Below are positions 26,412 to 33,768 of a stretch of DNA of 34,153 bases, piece by piece. How positions within the stretch are numbered: the first letter of the stretch is position 1; every line of letters begins with the position of its first letter. The notes beneath the pieces were generated by a model. It saw only the letters and a program-made list of their open reading frames with translations. It was not told the DNA's origin and made no database searches. The position numbers were made by a program, and so were the translations under genes. The DNA is taken from contig JAHDCX010000016.1 in the NCBI GenBank assembly GCA_020629635.1, positions 1 to 34,153 on the forward strand, given 5' to 3'. This DNA is from Acidimicrobiales bacterium. Its GTDB lineage: Bacteria; Actinomycetota; Acidimicrobiia; Acidimicrobiales; SHLQ01.

Positions 26412-27470
26412 TCAGCGGGTGCCGGCCTCCGAGAGGGCGAGCACACTTGCTGCGTTGTCTGCGGTCACGAAGCCGGGTCCGGTGAGGATCGGCTGGCCAC
26501 CGCCAATGGTGTTCGAGTTCGTCTGGAACAAGAACAGCTGCAGGATCGGCAGGTAGCCCTGCAGGTACTGCTGCTGGTCCACCGTGAACAGCACGTCGCC
26601 ACCTTCGATCGCACCAAGGAGCTCCGGCGTGAGATCGAAGCCGCCGACGATCACGTCACGACCGAGGTCGCCCGCCGCGCGAACGCCCGACATCGTGATG
26701 ACCGGACCAACGCCGAGGAACCCGTCGATCGACTCATCAGCGGCCATCGCCGCGTTGATCGCTGCCTGCTGCGCCGTGGTGTCGGCGTCGAGGTCCATGA
26801 AGTCCGTGGTCACCGTGCCCGAGAACGTGTCCTCGAGACCAGCGCAACGTTCGGTGAGACCGACGTTGTTCTGCTCCTGCTGACCGCAAAGTACGTGCGT
26901 GGCGCCAGCGGCGTTGAAGCGTTCACCAGCAGCCTGACCGGCGATGAATTCGGTCTGGCCGACGTGGGTCAGCGCGCCGATCTCCTGGTAGTCGTTGGCG
27001 CCCGAGTTGAGCGTCACCACGGGCACGCCCTGGCCAACTGCGCCCTGAAGAACCGGCACGAGGGCGGTCGGATCAGGGAGGGATGCGGCGATACCGCTCG
27101 AGCCCTCTGCGAGCGCACCTTCGATGTCCTGCACCATTTGGTTCGCGTCATTGAAGCCAGGCATCCAGACACACTCGACCCCGAGATCGGAGCATGCTGC
27201 TTCCATGCCGCGCTTCACGACAGACCAGAACGGGCCGTCTTCGGAGTGCGTGATCATGTGGAACGTGAGGTCGCCGGACTGTGCGACGTCGACCTCTTCG
27301 GTGTCGCCGGAATCACCGGAATCACCCGAGTCGCCGGAATCTCCGGAGTCGGTGCTCTCGGAGCCGGTGTCGCCGCCATCTGCGGTGTCTCCCGAATCTC
27401 CATCGCTGCCGCATGCTGCGGCAACCATGACGAGGGCCAGCAGCATGGCCAGCCAACGCATCTTCTTCAT
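26412..27470 (-). CDS. sugar ABC transporter substrate-binding lipoprotein
   Basis: This 352-residue periplasmic-binding-protein type 1 (ribose/inositol class, Peripla_BP_4) has a lipoprotein signal (MKKMRWLAML ... VAAAC, Cys20) and an acidic Gly/Ser/Asp linker to about residue 60. The binding domain starts at LTFHMITHSEDGPFWSVVKRGME and contains GIAASLPDPTALVP, VPVVTLNSGAND, THVGQTEFIAGQAAGERF and VGGFDLTPELLGAI. The ligand is probably an inositol or sugar, judging from the operon. An AGGAGG ribosome binding site precedes the ATG at 27470. Confidence 0.94.
   Translation of the reverse strand: MKKMRWLAMLLALVMVAAACGSDGDSGDTADGGDTGSESTDSGDSGDSGDSGDSGDTEEVDVAQSGDLTFHMITHSEDGPFWSVVKRGMEAACSDLGVECVWMPGFNDANQMVQDIEGALAEGSSGIAASLPDPTALVPVLQGAVGQGVPVVTLNSGANDYQEIGALTHVGQTEFIAGQAAGERFNAAGATHVLCGQQEQNNVGLTERCAGLEDTFSGTVTTDFMDLDADTTAQQAAINAAMAADESIDGFLGVGPVITMSGVRAAGDLGRDVIVGGFDLTPELLGAIEGGDVLFTVDQQQYLQGYLPILQLFLFQTNSNTIGGGQPILTGPGFVTADNAASVLALSEAGTR
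27304..27348 (-). repeat. 9-bp tandem repeat encoding Ser-Gly-Asp linker
   Basis: Five imperfect 9-bp units encode successive SGD tripeptides in the linker between the lipid-anchored cysteine and the binding domain of the substrate-binding protein. Such a repeat can change length by slippage in frame. Confidence 0.85.
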
Positions 27471-27529
27471 GTGGTTTCCCCTCCTGTGGGTTTCTTTGGT
27501 TTCTACGAGCCTCAAGACCCAGTGGCCGC

Positions 27530-28423
27530 TCACGCGGCCAATCGCGCCTCCAGGTCACGGAGATATTCGAGGCTCTCGCGAACCCCTTCGATCGGACCTT
27601 CCCCCTCAACCGGCTCCTCGCCGGTGATGGCGACGTCCTGTTCGAGCACGTACCAGCCGTCATAGCCGGACGATTCGAGCGACGTTATTACAGCAGCGAT
27701 GTCCAGGTCACCTCGCCCCACGGAGGGGAAGATTCCGCCCTGTACCGCTTCCATCAGCGTGAGCTCGCCGGCGTTGAGACGCTGGGCGACCGCAAGATCA
27801 CAGTCCTTGATGTGCACGAGGCCAACTCGGTCGCCGTGGTCTCGGGCGAAGTCGACCGGGTCGTACCCGCCAACGGCGAAATGGGCAGTGTCGAGCACGA
27901 ACCGGATCGACGAGTTGTCGACGACCCGCTGGATCTCGTCTTTGGTCTCGACGATGCACCCGACGTGTTCGTGGAGCACCTGAATGAGCCCGTGCGCCTC
28001 GGTGATCTCTTCGATGCGGGCGAACATCTCGTAGGTGTGGGCCCACTCCTCGTTGGTCAGTTCGCGGCGCGGTTTCCAGTCCCACGAGGTGACCGCCGCC
28101 GTGTTGAAGTAGGTGGCGCCGACGGTTTGGAGAAGCTCGGCCATGTCGACCATGCGCCGGAGGGTCTCATCGGCCTGGGCTGGATCGTGCACCACGGCGG
28201 GAACGAAGGCGGCGAGCATGCCAAGCCCGTGTGGTTCGAGCACCGAGCGCAGCTCCTTGGGGTCGGAGGGGAGATACCCGTCGGAGCCGAGCTCGGTGGC
28301 CGGAAAGCCCAGCGAAGCCATTTCGGCGAGCACGCGGTCGACCGGGAGCTGGATGCCCCAGCCCGGCACTTCACAGATCCCCCACGAGATCGGTGCGGTT
28401 GCCATACGTGCAGTGAATCCCAT
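27530..28423 (-). CDS. iolE: inosose dehydratase IolE/MocC-like TIM-barrel protein
   Basis: This 297-residue xylose-isomerase-like TIM barrel is of the IolE/MocC group. Segments are APISWGICEVPGWGIQLP (the IolE N-terminal signature), ELGSDGYLPSD, LHEHVGCIVE, VLDTAHFAVGGYDP, HIKDCD and IFPSVGRGDLDI, which together carry the metal-binding Glu, Asp, His and Glu positions. IolE dehydrates 2-keto-myo-inositol to 3D-trihydroxycyclohexane-1,2-dione. MocC of rhizopine catabolism is in the same group. It is the first gene of the leftward operon. ATG 28423 with GAGGGG upstream is preferred; an ATG at 28405 is also possible. Confidence 0.91.
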   Translation of the reverse strand: MGFTARMATAPISWGICEVPGWGIQLPVDRVLAEMASLGFPATELGSDGYLPSDPKELRSVLEPHGLGMLAAFVPAVVHDPAQADETLRRMVDMAELLQTVGATYFNTAAVTSWDWKPRRELTNEEWAHTYEMFARIEEITEAHGLIQVLHEHVGCIVETKDEIQRVVDNSSIRFVLDTAHFAVGGYDPVDFARDHGDRVGLVHIKDCDLAVAQRLNAGELTLMEAVQGGIFPSVGRGDLDIAAVITSLESSGYDGWYVLEQDVAITGEEPVEGEGPIEGVRESLEYLRDLEARLAA

Positions 28424-28470
28424 GTGCCCCTCAGTCACGTTCCGTGATGATCAGCGCTCTCTTCGCTGGT

Positions 28471-28488
28471 GAGTAGAGCGCTCTACTC
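28471..28488. promoter_or_regulatory. perfect 18-bp palindromic operator O1
   Basis: The sequence GAGTAGAGCGCTCTACTC is a perfect inverted repeat with the central CG typical of LacI-family operators. It lies between the predicted leftward promoter and iolE, at roughly +10 to +27 of that transcript, where a bound repressor would block elongation. The divergent lacI gene is the obvious source of the repressor. Confidence 0.8.
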
Positions 28489-28503
28489 GGTGACGCAGGA
28501 CAC

Positions 28504-28533
28504 AACCTAGAGACAGTTCGGCAGCAATGTCAA
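28504..28533 (-). promoter_or_regulatory. predicted promoter of the leftward iol operon
   Basis: On the minus strand, TTGACA (28533-28528) and TAGGTT (28509-28504) are separated by 18 bases. The -35 box is consensus and the -10 is weaker. Transcription would begin near 28497, just before operator O1, and read iolE first. Confidence 0.5.
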
Positions 28534-28575
28534 CCTAGACTCTCAAGAAATCTCGCCACTTCGAGCGAAACCTCC

Positions 28576-28605
28576 TTGCCAAGTAGAGCGCTCCACCTCT
28601 ATGGT
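28576..28605 (+). promoter_or_regulatory. predicted lacI promoter
   Basis: TTGCCA (28576-28581) and TATGGT (28600-28605) are separated by 18 bases on the plus strand. The second operator copy lies in the spacer, which would give direct autorepression. The -10 box overlaps the ATG at 28601, so if this promoter is correct the mRNA starts near 28612 and translation would begin at the GTG at 28613. Confidence 0.4.
28581..28598. promoter_or_regulatory. operator O2, imperfect copy of O1
   Basis: AAGTAGAGCGCTCCACCT matches O1 at 14 of 18 positions and keeps the AGTAGAGCGCTC core. It is immediately upstream of the lacI start. The centres of O1 and O2 are 110 bp apart, so DNA looping between them is possible. 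Confidence 0.7.
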
Positions 28606-29626
28606 CGCCACCGTGGGGCAACCAACGATGGACGACGTCGCCGCGAAGGCTGGCGTGAGCCGAGCACTCGTGTCGCTCGTCATGCGCGACTCACCGCGGG
28701 TCTCCGATCAAAGCAGAGAAAAGGTGCTCGCCGCCGCCCAGGAACTCGGGTACCGCCCAAATGTGTGGGCCCGAAATCTCGCCAGCGGTCAAACCCACAC
28801 CGTCGGCGTGATGCTCAACGACCTCCACAACCCGTACTTCACTGAGATGGCCGAAGGCGCTGCGATGGCGGCCGACGACCGCGGCCTCCAGATCATGATG
28901 ACCTCCGGCTGGCAGCGGGCCGCCGGCGAAGTCGCCGCGATCGAATCGCTGCTCGCGATGCGCACCGACGGCTTGCTGCTCGGCGCCGCGCGGCTGAGCG
29001 TTGAGGTCCTCGAGGGCTTCGGCGCCCAGGCCCCGACCGTCGCCGTGAGCACCTACTCCGAGACGGCCGTCTTCGACACGGTCAACAACGACGAAGAACA
29101 CGGCGCCAACCTGATCGTCGACCACCTCGTCGACCTTGGACACACGCGCATCGCACACATCGACGCATCGATCGCCGCCGGTGGACCCGAGCGCAAACGG
29201 GCGTTTGTCAACGCCATGACCGCACGCGGGCTGGCTCCGATCGTCGTCGACGGAGACTTCAACGAACACGCCGGCCGGGAGGCCGCGCAGCAGCTCGTCG
29301 GTCTCCACGAACCTCCGACCGCCATCTTCGCCGCCAACGACCTCGCCGCCATCGGCGTGCTCTCCCATCTCCAGGCCGAAGGCGTGCGCGTCCCCAATGA
29401 CATCTCCGTCATTGGCTACGACGACACGATCCTGGCCGGCATCGGAACCGTCTCGCTGACCACGGTGCATCAGCCCCGCCAGCGATTCGGACAGCACGCC
29501 ATCGAGCTTCTCGCCGAGCGCATCGACGGGCGCACCGACGTCCGCCACGAACTCATCCAACCCCGGCTCGTCACCCGCTCCTCCACCGGGCGGGCGGCGA
29601 CGTCCACGACCACCAAACGAAAGTGA
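28601..29626 (+). CDS. LacI-family transcriptional regulator
   Basis: This 341-residue repressor has an N-terminal helix-turn-helix ([20 protein letters not shown], about residues 10-29), the hinge segment [15 protein letters not shown] and a sugar-binding periplasmic-type domain ([21 protein letters not shown] ... [14 protein letters not shown] ... ISVIGYDDT). It lies at the head of the rightward xylA-mmsA-dioxygenase genes and is divergent from the iol operon, so it probably controls both sides through the palindromes at 28471 and 28581. The inducer is presumably an inositol or pathway intermediate. The start could also be the GTG at 28613, which gives the usual short distance to the helix-turn-helix. 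Confidence 0.93.
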   Translation: MVATVGQPTMDDVAAKAGVSRALVSLVMRDSPRVSDQSREKVLAAAQELGYRPNVWARNLASGQTHTVGVMLNDLHNPYFTEMAEGAAMAADDRGLQIMMTSGWQRAAGEVAAIESLLAMRTDGLLLGAARLSVEVLEGFGAQAPTVAVSTYSETAVFDTVNNDEEHGANLIVDHLVDLGHTRIAHIDASIAAGGPERKRAFVNAMTARGLAPIVVDGDFNEHAGREAAQQLVGLHEPPTAIFAANDLAAIGVLSHLQAEGVRVPNDISVIGYDDTILAGIGTVSLTTVHQPRQRFGQHAIELLAERIDGRTDVRHELIQPRLVTRSSTGRAATSTTTKRK

Positions 29627-29630
29627 TCCC

Positions 29631-30962
29631 ATGAGCGAGTTCTTCACGACCGTCTCCTCACCCATCGCCTACGAAGGTCCGGACTCGGACAATCCGATGG
29701 CGTTCCGCTGGTACGACAAGGACCGCATCGTCATGGGTCGCTCGATGGAAGAGCAGCTCCGCTTCGCCGTCTGCTATTGGCACTCGTTCGCGTGGAATGG
29801 CGCCGACATCTTCGGCGCGGGCACCTTCGATCGACCGTGGACCGACGCGGCGATGGACCCGATGGACGCCGCCCGGATGAAGATGGATGCGGCGTTCGAG
29901 TTCTTCGCCAAACTCGGTGCGCCGTTCTACTCGTTCCACGACCGCGACATCGCCCCCGAAGGAGCGACGTTCGCCGAGTCGTGCGCCAACCTCGACGACA
30001 TGGTCGACATCGCCGAAGCGAAAATGGCCGAGACCGGTATGAAGCTCCTGTGGGGCACCGCCCAGGCCTTCTTCCAGCCGCGCTACGCCGCCGGCGCCGC
30101 CACCAACCCGAACCCCGACGTCTTCGCCCACGCCGCCGCGCAGGTGAAGCACTGCCTCGACGCCACCCACCGACTCGGTGGGGCCAACTACGTGCTGTGG
30201 GGCGGGCGCGAGGGCTACGAGACCCTGGTCAACACCGACATGGGACGCGAGCTCGACCAGCTCGGACGCTTTCTCAACATGGTCGTGCAGTACAAGCACG
30301 ACATCGGTTTCGACGGCACGATCCTGATCGAGCCCAAGGCGCTCGAGCCCACCAAGCACCAGTACGACTACGACTCGGCCACCGTCTATGGCTTCCTCCA
30401 GCGCTACGGGCTCGAGAACGACATCAAGGTCAACATCGAGGTCAACCACGCCACCCTCGCCGGCCACGACTTCGACCATGAAGTCGCCCAGGCCGTCACC
30501 AACGGCATCTTCGGCTCGGTCGATGCCAACCGCGGCGACGATCGGCTGGGCTGGGACACCGACCAGTTCCCCAACTCGGTCGAGTCGATGAGCCTCGGCG
30601 TCTACCAGATCCTCAAGGGTGGAGGCTTCGACACCGGCGGCTTCATGTTCGACACGAAACTTCGCCGCCAGAGCCTCGCCCGCGACGACCTCTTCCACGG
30701 TCACATCGGCGCCATGGACACCCTCGCGCGGAGCCTGCTCGTCGCCGCGGCGCTCATCGAAGACGGCGAGCTCGATGCGCTCGTCGAAGAGCGCTACGCC
30801 GGGTGGAGCAGCGACGAAGGGCAACGCATCCTCGCCGGAGAGGTCGGACTCGCCGACCTCCACGCCCGGGTGCTTGCCGACAATGTCGACCCTGCGCCGG
30901 TGTCCGGACGCCAGGAGATGATCGAGAACCTGATCAATCGAACCATCGAAAGGGTCCGTTGA
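29631..30962 (+). CDS. xylA: xylose isomerase
   Basis: This 443-residue enzyme is of the class II (long) XylA family and close to the length of the E. coli enzyme. It keeps the catalytic His and Asp in [10 protein letters not shown], the metal site in [34 protein letters not shown] and [20 protein letters not shown], and the C-terminal [10 protein letters not shown] and [10 protein letters not shown] segments. It interconverts D-xylose and D-xylulose and often accepts other aldoses. No xylulokinase or xylose-specific gene is present in the window. It starts four bases after lacI and its TGA shares a base with the ATG of mmsA, so its job is tied to the inositol regulon. Confidence 0.93.
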   Translation: MSEFFTTVSSPIAYEGPDSDNPMAFRWYDKDRIVMGRSMEEQLRFAVCYWHSFAWNGADIFGAGTFDRPWTDAAMDPMDAARMKMDAAFEFFAKLGAPFYSFHDRDIAPEGATFAESCANLDDMVDIAEAKMAETGMKLLWGTAQAFFQPRYAAGAATNPNPDVFAHAAAQVKHCLDATHRLGGANYVLWGGREGYETLVNTDMGRELDQLGRFLNMVVQYKHDIGFDGTILIEPKALEPTKHQYDYDSATVYGFLQRYGLENDIKVNIEVNHATLAGHDFDHEVAQAVTNGIFGSVDANRGDDRLGWDTDQFPNSVESMSLGVYQILKGGGFDTGGFMFDTKLRRQSLARDDLFHGHIGAMDTLARSLLVAAALIEDGELDALVEERYAGWSSDEGQRILAGEVGLADLHARVLADNVDPAPVSGRQEMIENLINRTIERVR

Positions 30963-32467
30963 TGGCTGACCTCGCACGGATCGACCACTGGATCGACGGC
31001 GAACGCACGTCACTGTCGTCGACCCGCCGGGCCGACGTGTACAACCCGGCGACCGGCCAGGCGACCGGTTGGGTCGCCCTCGCCGAACTCGCCGACGTCG
31101 ACGCGGCGGTGGCGTCGGCTCGCGCCGCGTTCGAGACGTGGGGCGAGACCTCCATCGCCAAGCGAACCCAGGTGCTGTTCCGCTACCGCGAGCTGCTCGA
31201 CGCCAACCGGATGGAGCTCGCGGCGATGATCTCGGCCGAGCACGGCAAGGTGCTCGCCGACGCGGCCGGAGAGGTGGGCCGTGGTCTCGAGGTCGTCGAG
31301 TTTGCCTGCGGGGTGGGCCACATTCTCCAGAGCCCGTTCACCGAGTCGGTGTCCACCAACGTCGATGCCTACACGATCCGTCAGCCCGTTGGCGTGGTCG
31401 CCGGGATCACACCGTTCAACTTCCCGGCGATGGTCCCCATGTGGATGTTCCCCGTCGCCCTGGCCTGCGGCAACACGTTCATCCTCAAGCCGAGCGAGAA
31501 GGACCCGACCGTCAGTCTCGCCATGGCCGAGTTGTTGACCGACGCCGGGTTGCCCGACGGCGTGTTCAACGTGCTGCAGGGCGATGCCGTTTCGGTGAAC
31601 GGCCTGCTCGAACACCCCGGTGTCGACGCCGTCAGCTTCGTCGGCTCGACCCCGATCGCCAAGCACATCCACCGCACTGCCACCGAGCACGGCAAGCGAG
31701 TCCAGGCGCTCGGTGGCGCGAAGAACCACATGATCGTGCTCCCCGACGCCGACATGGGCCAAGCGGCCGACGCGGCAGTCTCGGCAGGCTACGGATCTGC
31801 GGGCGAACGCTGCATGGCGATCTCGGTCGTCGTGGCCGTCGGCGACGTCGCCGACCGGCTCATCCCCGAAATCACGAGCCGGATCGACGACCTGAAGATC
31901 GGCCCGGGCCTGTCCGAAGATCCGATGGACATGGGAGCGCTGGTCACCGGCGATCACCGCGACCGGGTCGCCAACTACATCGACATGGGCGTCAGCGAAG
32001 GCGCAACGTTGGTCGCTGACGGCCGTGGCCTCTCGGTCGACGGGCACCCCGACGGCTACTGGCTGGGCGCCACGCTGTTCGACAACGTCACCACCGACAT
32101 GAAGATCTACGAAGACGAGATCTTCGGACCGGTGCTGTGCGTCGTTCGCTGCGACAGCTACGACGACGCCCTGCAGATGATCAACGACTCGCCGTTCGGC
32201 AACGGCACGGCGATCTTCACCAACGACGGCGGCGCCGCCCGCCACTTCCGCCACCACGTCAAGGCAGGCATGGTCGGCATCAACGTGCCGATCCCGGTGC
32301 CCATGGCGTACCACTCCTTCGGCGGCTGGAAGGACTCGCTCTTCGGCGACACACACGTCCACGGCTCCGAAGGCATCAAGTTCTACACCCGCAACAAGGC
32401 CGTCACCGAACGTTGGCCCGACCCGCACGACCGAGGCGTCAACCTCGGCTTCCCCACGATGGATTGA
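30962..32467 (+). CDS. mmsA: CoA-acylating (methyl)malonate-semialdehyde dehydrogenase MmsA/IolA
   Basis: This 501-residue aldehyde dehydrogenase superfamily enzyme performs the last inositol step, malonate semialdehyde to acetyl-CoA and CO2 with NAD and CoA. Characteristic features are GVVAGITPFNFPAMVPMW, FILKPSEKDP, GGAKNHMIVLPDAD, the catalytic Cys in AGERCMAIS and IFGPVLCVVR. The MmsA-specific GAKNH and GERCMA motifs set it apart from ordinary aldehyde dehydrogenases. The ATG overlaps the xylA stop (TGATG). It is also useful for valine breakdown, but the location supports the IolA role. Confidence 0.95.
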   Translation: MADLARIDHWIDGERTSLSSTRRADVYNPATGQATGWVALAELADVDAAVASARAAFETWGETSIAKRTQVLFRYRELLDANRMELAAMISAEHGKVLADAAGEVGRGLEVVEFACGVGHILQSPFTESVSTNVDAYTIRQPVGVVAGITPFNFPAMVPMWMFPVALACGNTFILKPSEKDPTVSLAMAELLTDAGLPDGVFNVLQGDAVSVNGLLEHPGVDAVSFVGSTPIAKHIHRTATEHGKRVQALGGAKNHMIVLPDADMGQAADAAVSAGYGSAGERCMAISVVVAVGDVADRLIPEITSRIDDLKIGPGLSEDPMDMGALVTGDHRDRVANYIDMGVSEGATLVADGRGLSVDGHPDGYWLGATLFDNVTTDMKIYEDEIFGPVLCVVRCDSYDDALQMINDSPFGNGTAIFTNDGGAARHFRHHVKAGMVGINVPIPVPMAYHSFGGWKDSLFGDTHVHGSEGIKFYTRNKAVTERWPDPHDRGVNLGFPTMD

Positions 32468-32480
32468 GAGGAGACCGCTC

Positions 32481-33326
32481 ATGTTTGAGGTCGACGTCAC
32501 TCGTCTCGACGAGCAAATGCCGGACATCATCGAGGAGTTCATCTCCGGCGCCGGCGCCGTGGTGATCCGGGGTGCGTTCTCGGCCGATGAGGTCGCCGCC
32601 GCCCGAGCGCTGATCATGGAGTACTCGGCCGACGAGGACAAAGAAACCCACTTTCAGGGCGCCAACGCCGACACACTCCATCTGCAGCGACGTGTCTGGA
32701 ACCTGCTCAACAAGGGCGAAATCTTCGAGGCAATGATCCAGCACCCCGACGTCGTGAAGATCGCGTCCGCCATCCTCGGCGACAAGTTCATCCTCGGCTC
32801 GATCGCCGCCAACCGCCTGTTGCCGGGCGGACCAGGCCAGGAACCCCACATCGACTATCCGTACTGGGACATGTACGAACGAGAGGGCTTCCCGGCGCGG
32901 ATCAATTCGAGCTACCCGCTCAACATGCAGGTGACGATCCCGCTCGACCCGTTCAACGCGACGTCGGGCGCATCGGCCTTCCTCGCCGGATCGCAGGGCG
33001 AGCTGCTGTATCCTGAGACCTCGGACCGCGAGCGTTTCTACGCCGACTGTGACCGGATGTCGGGCGATCCGGGTGACGCAATCATCTTCAATGGCATGTG
33101 CTGGCACTGTGCGATGCCCAACGAGTCCGACCACGACCGCTCGGCCATCCTCATCGAATACCTCGCCAAGTTCGTGACCCCGCTCGAGGATCAGAAGTCG
33201 GGAGTGCGCCAGGAGGTCATCGACCGCGGCACGCCCCTTCTGCATCAGCTGATGAGCCTCACCTACCCCTATCCCAAGCTTTTCGACGAAGCCGAAGGCA
33301 AGTCCCTCATCGGTAGGGACGCGTAA
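32481..33326 (+). CDS. phytanoyl-CoA dioxygenase (PhyH)-family Fe(II)/2-oxoglutarate oxygenase
   Basis: This 281-residue oxygenase has the double-stranded beta-helix of the PhyH family. The iron ligands are His and Asp in PHIDYP and a distal His in CWHCAMPN; the 2-oxoglutarate-binding Arg is in DRSAILIEY. NMQVTIPLDPFNATSGAS is the usual family core. Members hydroxylate or demethylate small molecules with 2-oxoglutarate and O2. It follows mmsA by 13 bases with a strong GAGAGGAG ribosome binding site, so it belongs to the LacI-controlled rightward unit. A role in oxidative removal of a substituent from the cyclitol is possible but only inferred. Confidence 0.9.
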   Translation: MFEVDVTRLDEQMPDIIEEFISGAGAVVIRGAFSADEVAAARALIMEYSADEDKETHFQGANADTLHLQRRVWNLLNKGEIFEAMIQHPDVVKIASAILGDKFILGSIAANRLLPGGPGQEPHIDYPYWDMYEREGFPARINSSYPLNMQVTIPLDPFNATSGASAFLAGSQGELLYPETSDRERFYADCDRMSGDPGDAIIFNGMCWHCAMPNESDHDRSAILIEYLAKFVTPLEDQKSGVRQEVIDRGTPLLHQLMSLTYPYPKLFDEAEGKSLIGRDA

Positions 33327-33329
33327 CTC

Positions 33330-33409
33330 GGGGTCAAGTCTCAACAAGTAACAAGCCGTCTCCGCGACGAGACCACAGCCGGACTTGTTACTTGTTGAGA
33401 CTTGACCCC
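33330..33409. repeat. 80-bp element with perfect 26-bp inverted arms
   Basis: The arms at 33330-33355 and 33384-33409 are exact reverse complements (outer ends GGGGTCAAG and CTTGACCCC). The 28-base centre itself holds a smaller hairpin, GTCTC (33358-33362) with GAGAC (33369-33373). It begins four bases after the dioxygenase stop and ends eleven bases before the next start. No clear target-site duplication is visible. It could be a strong terminator, a REP-like or MITE-like mobile palindrome, or both. Confidence 0.85.
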
Positions 33410-33420
33410 AACATTCCCGC

Positions 33421-33768
33421 ATGGCACAACGCACCATCGGTCTCGGTATCGCTCTCGTCCTGCTCGGCATCATCGTCACGGTGCTGTCGTCGTCGGGCAG
33501 CGTCACGTCGCTGATCCCGACCTTCATCGGCGCGATCTTCGTCGGTATCGGCCTCGTCGCGTCGCAGATGCCCGAACGGAATCGGGACATGATGCACATC
33601 GCCGCCGCCGTCGCGCTGCTCGCAATTCTCGGCAGCCTCGGCTCGCTGATCGGGCGAGGCTCCGGCGGCTGGGCGCTCTTCAGCCAGCTCGTGACCGTCG
33701 TCCTGTGCGGCGGATTCCTCTTCCTGGCCATCCAGAGCTTCAAAGAAGCCCGCGCCGCCCGAGACTGA
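33421..33768 (+). CDS. small integral membrane protein of unknown function
   Basis: This 115-residue protein has four predicted hydrophobic spans (about residues 5-23, 30-47, 58-78 and 84-104), a short basic loop after the second (QMPERNRD) and a charged C-terminus (KEARAARD). No domain is recognised. It has no visible Shine-Dalgarno sequence before the ATG at 33421 and lies just downstream of the 80-bp palindromic element, which probably separates it transcriptionally from the inositol regulon. Its stop overlaps the end of the convergent hydrolase gene region within a few bases. Confidence 0.75.
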   Translation: MAQRTIGLGIALVLLGIIVTVLSSSGSVTSLIPTFIGAIFVGIGLVASQMPERNRDMMHIAAAVALLAILGSLGSLIGRGSGGWALFSQLVTVVLCGGFLFLAIQSFKEARAARD

